Shown piece by piece: positions 61,701 to 64,000 of a DNA stretch of 64,000 nt. The notes below the pieces were generated by a model, which was not told where the DNA came from, did no database searches, and worked only from the letters and a program-made list of their open reading frames with translations. Source of the DNA: a virus; the IMG/VR virus record IMGVR_UViG_3300010970_000150, positions 1-64,000 of that record; one strand, given 5' to 3'. Every line of letters starts with the position of its first letter. Position 1 is the first letter of the stretch. Made by a program: the position numbers and the translations under genes.

Positions 61701-63512
61701 AACTATAAGGTTGATGACATCGCTGGTGCTCCTCGTGAGGGCGGTGCTAAGACTTATACTGAAGGCAACGCTGAGTGGAAGGGTCAGTTCGTTGGACGCA
61801 TTGCTGAGCAAAATCCAGACAAGGTAAAAGGGTTGCAAATTAAATACATCGAAAACAAGACAATGTTTAAGGACAAGAACCTTGTTACTGTCGTTCTTCA
61901 TAACGAAGACGGACAACAGGTTGGTATTCTTAACGCTGATGTCTACAAAGATGGCACGGCTAAGATTGTTGACACTCAAGTGGCTGAGCAATTTGGCAAC
62001 AGAGGCTATAGCAAACTAATGCTTTCTGAACTTGGCGAGCGTATCAGAAGCCAAGGAGTCAAAGAAGTATACGGAGAGGTTGTTGATAAACTGGACAGAC
62101 CTACCAAAGCCAGAAAGTCTGCTTGGGGTAACGCTGAACTAGACCCTGAATCTATTTCCAATATGTCTGAAAGCGGTCAAGTTACTGTATCTAAACTTAA
62201 TCCTGACGCACACTACAAGGTGTCTGACGCAGAGATTGCACAAGTACAAGAAAAGGTTGATATGTTAAAGTCTATAGTAGATAGATATGAAAGATTTAAA
62301 GATGCTAAGGGCAGAGAAAACTCTGACAATAAGCGTAGATACTGGGATGCTAAGCGAGAGTACAACAAACTTAATGACTATACGCTGAAGCCTATGCTTG
62401 CTGAGATGCAAAAGCAAACTCCTGATACTACGCCTAACCTAAAGCCTTTTGAAGGCAACTTCAAGGTGAGCGATGCGGTTAAGACAGGCGTTGTTAAACT
62501 CGATGAAATCATTGGACGGCTTACTAAGACAGACAACATCTCGCCCTCTCTCAGAGATGCAATGAAGGCGTTGAAGGACGCTGTGCGTAAGCAGGATGCT
62601 ACAGACGAGGTGCTTATCCCTGAACTTAGAGAAGCCTACGATGCAATGGTAAGAAGCATTGATGACCAGATGGCTGGTGCATCGCTAACTCCTATTGATT
62701 CCCTCAAGGAAATCAACAAGGCTCTCAAGCCTCTTGATAAGAAGATTCAAAAGAACTCTGAGCGTATCCAGAAGAACGCTAGAGATGCACAGGAGGCTGA
62801 TATGGCTGAAGGTGCTGATGTCGAAAGTCAGGGCATCCAAGAAAGACAAGCGGCTAATCGCAGAGATATGGAAGAAGGTGCTAGCCTTGAGTCCGACCAA
62901 TCAACCGCTGAGATAGACCGCAGGCGTGGTGATGCCAGACTTGATATGGAAGAGGGTGCTAACCTTGATTCTGACCAAGTCCATCAACAGATTGGCGAGT
63001 ATAATGCAGACCAGAACGAAGCGGCTAATGTTGAAGCGGCTCAGCCTCGTAACCAGAACCTGCCTCCCCAGTTCCCTAACCCTGCCCCGACTGTTCCTGC
63101 TGGTCTCCCTAGTTACAAGCCGTCAGGTACGCCTGCCTTCCCTAGACCCCCTGCCACGCCTGCCCTGCCTCAGGTCAAGCCTAGCGGGGCTGTTCCGTTC
63201 CCCAGACCTCCCGCTACCCCTGCACTCCCAAGAGGCTCTATAGCCCCTCCTCCCCCCCAAGGAACGCCTGCTCCGAACCCTCTAGCACCCAGCCTTACAG
63301 CCGCTAAGCCTCTTCCCAAGTTGTCGGCTTGGAGAGGTTGGACGCTTGAAAAGGGTCTTAACGGAGGCTTCTGGAAGAACGCTGTCGGCTGGATGATTGT
63401 AGTCCAAGCGGATAAGTTCAAGGTGTACAACCCTCAAAAGGCTATGCTGGGAATCTATCAAGACCTAGAACAAGCCAAGCGGAGAGTCCAAAGGGCTGAG
63501 CCTAAGCAATGA
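55752..63512 (+). CDS. Giant polyvalent virion protein B (2586 residues) with protease, ART-like and GNAT-like domains
   Basis: Residues 1-480 resemble the start of the 3511-residue protein, including a Gly zipper near 395-440 (GALIGGTLGYLNAGEEG). A zinc metallopeptidase signature HELFH lies at 602-606, with a likely third ligand in VEEFGAHYA (E708/E709). About 1372-1500 has the ADP-ribosyltransferase-like polyvalent plan: HGTSS at 1378, GIFLSGETKTSHGYAD, FNNPLVVDA, GHDGVIIKN and VFIVNNDSVKAN. About 2045-2112 resembles a GNAT acetyltransferase (VGILNADVYKDGTAKI, QFGNRGYSKLMLSELG). A linker N/H/S-F/Y/W-K-V-x-D recurs at 1121, 1205, 1553, 1984, 2154 and 2236. Three DMxEGAxxxS repeats start at 2350, 2372 and 2398, then a Pro-rich linker, then the C-terminal domain shared with copy A. 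It is likely injected with DNA to modify host proteins or block defence. Confidence 0.75.
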   Translation: MPEELYNTPSNNSGVASGWLAVNGVGQQDQALQGMNEDTKAYIETLPPSERQKAIDEFNAPLSGMEVYEALKQSPDFKPTHEEYTKYLAYDKEHKTSVLEGLGMLGEGMSAVMGDLGKAAGAVIDHPMSGLAKAPASLIEAFAQGTRNLYGMVAQSASPDSVLFKMKNALAGDGTVDGYNQFLEARKFNKHSAALAEGKETLVMDKDVIDHDLTLAMSYIADPTLFIPFGNAASAAMKAVGMGEKIALMGGRAASIKAAVIGGGLKWGVGAPIEALASVTRGTIERGAALGGAVLETTTGISAAELKATAKLSAAGTTTASALGGHIPIISDISNTYVAAGAARGFGEAIGAVGEQIQKQGFNRGYNSFAREAFEQTKGLSPHAKGLLKVLDAVDPMFSYGYGTAVGAGHGALIGGTLGYLNAGEEGMYHGMGAGIALGATGAVGGRMFADVAGGTKMARAEIQGGFVIENMRADKHINLEATELYLELATRNGDRAGALQVIGGLDRVAPDMRLILGNVESQKKLLQSKGLNEHGHKVDPKTGKVEMRNGKPIEYEAPLAGFYGGEGFVMHTDRDGNGKQQVTVVINTDALASGKKNVMHHELFHAVFKTTIMEKMFRDNFAEAILGKFDANGIKVKDSEINPKEFKAFVTRELANTVDPATNKKLAPAELTRRLKEFDYHLAEYQKAGTTAKMNPDSAKALNYLVEEFGAHYATQFMKGKPVDYLFRGAEYTGMQGVMDRLHNGFLDFWQGQTGRQNPTFGDFTAKGFDESFAPNKGKRTLDQRSPALDYMVQDLLRSVAGKRKGSTNSFDVRTMSPEARNAYFNSSGMDGVRAYYDKDGKLRNVTEAQVTAERLEVGKAIHESLSKLDPKETAGLADSDGNFGSSSTLGTKFNDTVLAHLVKEGHISQQLAERIKTVQDIVSGQGSNRVSYLYKGASHETEVGPNSPRLYGKDVPITARETIVVGYKITIKKDGTMSLVMKGLDAKVMDERGNIQWAKPEVRALWQGDRNAFDQSFMEYLSNASKASTDRTRVESSLLPSLAMGDGLGAERRNVMHQFLGMAKRKDAGYFNTPIAEIPRGKTSVVTNFTMDTMSPMRSDSPIRYDFNLDNAHSDLSRNFKVSDMDYEKTPQGDVFTHASKYKIVAVKDQQAHLYDANGKSLGAFKDKDLAGVAMEKAYAAERAETEVRIERIKEDQQKQQQNFKVWDEGTMEEGRRLGDIFETEQGKAFVHGTTLIRQTREEFYSDNFSKLRQADPDTVMAVTEQIAQRGYALRDLRTKAYDRLQAELAKGKGKEYKLARDQYDVIVSHADRYNDILLAYERATRAKTNGQGILDYINTHRRTSTGYDNMAKVFFGDHYDSQFQTGKPVTTVATHGTSSHELLTSREFDPKQSGSKHGAEHDKVGIFLSGETKTSHGYADPKEKDFGYRQVRAAIKFNNPLVVDAQFKCYSPDVYEGYMKKVRDGGHDGVIIKNVYDGGSADTVFIVNNDSVKANTAIIDTHIGMERVKRQSESISDISADSDQGSVRYPIQESMPRGKDVRVGSQLGLSWKVDDANAPKESAQDYSRLKLIRETLPMLIPEIWEKLKKTGRIIKNYDPREILGEVFVINPDAMIAGNVKMGDTTLIGEALGGPNFTMGEGARAGNEVWANTKTAAGTYEKQIADIVDRKINDLNKEARRQKWSKERIDAEIANITTHMVITKGTNQKPLSNPTAFKGASDIIKTFVKESMLSEADVKAMFQKESESTVPKGKDKKTGKFPVDEKGVRLRERYHADVIDFKDIMELPLGEFLAEVGRRAEKSFETRGDLMKDTLKQLAQLPSMKKDAKSLAKMRAMFDDPNFKLNRAENLGEAIATKFSEPYTDGLKTSEAYASVSFKGKAKVVKGSHPDYPYSIVPAGMGEPTFHLWSDAIAIQKLVDKTVVPFEAPSGSPAKYLDMSKLTPAEAGNQLGSNSVGYTKAKMKPLKDIPARPEGEGRIGMNYKVDDIAGAPREGGAKTYTEGNAEWKGQFVGRIAEQNPDKVKGLQIKYIENKTMFKDKNLVTVVLHNEDGQQVGILNADVYKDGTAKIVDTQVAEQFGNRGYSKLMLSELGERIRSQGVKEVYGEVVDKLDRPTKARKSAWGNAELDPESISNMSESGQVTVSKLNPDAHYKVSDAEIAQVQEKVDMLKSIVDRYERFKDAKGRENSDNKRRYWDAKREYNKLNDYTLKPMLAEMQKQTPDTTPNLKPFEGNFKVSDAVKTGVVKLDEIIGRLTKTDNISPSLRDAMKALKDAVRKQDATDEVLIPELREAYDAMVRSIDDQMAGASLTPIDSLKEINKALKPLDKKIQKNSERIQKNARDAQEADMAEGADVESQGIQERQAANRRDMEEGASLESDQSTAEIDRRRGDARLDMEEGANLDSDQVHQQIGEYNADQNEAANVEAAQPRNQNLPPQFPNPAPTVPAGLPSYKPSGTPAFPRPPATPALPQVKPSGAVPFPRPPATPALPRGSIAPPPPQGTPAPNPLAPSLTAAKPLPKLSAWRGWTLEKGLNGGFWKNAVGWMIVVQADKFKVYNPQKAMLGIYQDLEQAKRRVQRAEPKQ

Positions 63513-63814
63513 GCCAAGACCCTCAATCCTTTGACGCTCTAATTGAAGAGTTCAAAAAGACTGGATGGCTCTTTGCTGTCCTTGGTGGGCTTGGTATGCT
63601 GGCTAGGCTTATACTTACGGACGAAAAGTACGAGGTTATGAGATGGTCACGAATGATACTTGCGGGTACTATTGTTGGAATCATCTGTTATTTCTCCCTA
63701 GGCAACACGGACATCGACCCTTTCTATAAGAGCGTTCTGTGCAGTATCTCTGGCTCTATCGCTCCAGAGTTGTTTAACTGGGCGAGACGCAAGTTTCTCC
63801 AGAAGACCAAATGA
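63509..63814 (+). CDS. Holin-like membrane protein (B)
   Basis: A 101-residue paralog of 20975-21274 with three hydrophobic segments and conserved FKKTGWLFAVLGGLGMLARL and DPFYKSVLCSISGSIAPELF. It starts by ATGA overlap with the giant protein gene and ends by ATGA overlap with the spanin-like gene, so no orphan gene separates them here. Confidence 0.6.
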   Translation: MSQDPQSFDALIEEFKKTGWLFAVLGGLGMLARLILTDEKYEVMRWSRMILAGTIVGIICYFSLGNTDIDPFYKSVLCSISGSIAPELFNWARRKFLQKTK

Positions 63815-64000
63815 GTTTACAAAGCCTGACAATGCTATTTGTGTTTGCAACCTTAGTGGGTTGCACGACAGCCCCTACAGATAAGCCTGTCATCATCATT
63901 AACAAAGACAAGGACACCTACATTGACAAAGTCGAAGCCATCGTTTCTGAAGCGGGTTCTGCCCTTACTGCTGTCGCTCCTACCCTTCCTGTTGGAGTTG
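63811..64000 (+). CDS. Spanin-like lipoprotein (B), partial at window end
   Basis: The first 63 codons of a paralog of 23237-23818. The signal MLFVFATLVGCTTAP contains the lipobox LVGC (Cys18). IDKVEAIVSEAGSALTAVAP is nearly the same as in copy A, while the signal peptide differs in sequence and length. The gene runs off the window. In copy A the corresponding start lies inside the 671-residue gene. Confidence 0.65.
   Translation, partial: MSLQSLTMLFVFATLVGCTTAPTDKPVIIINKDKDTYIDKVEAIVSEAGSALTAVAPTLPVGV

Noticed and set aside
1-64000. Prophage integration genes, repressor or attachment sites
   Set aside because: No integrase, excisionase or CI-like repressor, and no host genes, were recognised; tandem prophages are therefore not supported, though not excluded.
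1-64000. CRISPR array
   Set aside because: No regularly spaced identical repeats with unique spacers; the 22-23 bp iterons are too few and too short-spaced.

Overview
The window is tailed-phage DNA. It encodes two head genes of the SU10 capsid type, a large terminase, a portal, a scaffold, a head-tail adaptor, a nozzle-like tail protein and huge internal or ejection proteins, but no tape measure, tail sheath or tail tube. This fits a short-tailed (podovirus-like) virion. A lipoprotein resembling a one-piece spanin points to a Gram-negative host. Most genes lack a Shine-Dalgarno sequence and are joined by TAATG, ATGA or GTGA overlaps. No integrase, repressor, DNA polymerase or RNA polymerase was found. 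I cannot name the host or the phage genus.

Layout: (1) 1-23818, late module A on the plus strand: the last codons of a scaffold gene, capsid, adaptor, decoration-like protein, Tyr/Gly-repeat protein, nozzle, fibre, internal proteins, a 3511-residue polyvalent protein, holin, a 671-residue orphan and a spanin-like lipoprotein. (2) 23944-29727, minus-strand early module: metallophosphoesterase, exported lysozyme-like protein, tRNA-Arg(TCT), ERF annealing protein, DnaC-like loader, replication initiator, RecE-like nuclease and RusA. (3) 29744-35926, plus-strand early genes with two matching promoters and strong hairpin terminators: GP88-like protein, zinc ribbons, DUF932 and many unknowns. (4) 35871-36283, a G-rich gap whose 22-23 bp repeats also occur inside the replication initiator gene; this is a candidate origin. 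(5) 36284-44479: small genes, tRNA-Thr(TGT), HNH endonuclease, an unknown 425-residue protein, terminase, portal and scaffold. (6) 44500-64000, late module B: a second, diverged copy of module A in the same gene order, without the 671-residue orphan.

The main oddity is that the two late modules are paralogous gene by gene and start 44426 bp apart. They are mostly clearly diverged, yet share a 2311 bp block that I find base-for-base identical (3031-5341 and 47454-49764, offset 44423). Module A begins with the end of its own scaffold gene, so it probably had its own packaging genes upstream. The simplest readings are two related phage genomes of about 44 kb joined head to tail (hybrid concatemer, tandem elements or assembly through mixed strains), or one large phage with two structural sets. 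The sequence after 64000 and before 1 would decide.

Likely workflow: the initiator and DnaC-like loader recruit the host helicase at the iterons. ERF, the exonuclease and RusA recombine the DNA into concatemers. Terminase and portal package it into SU10-type heads built on the scaffold. The internal and polyvalent proteins are carried in the virion and probably delivered at infection. Holin, lysozyme-like protein and spanin-like lipoprotein open the three layers of the envelope.
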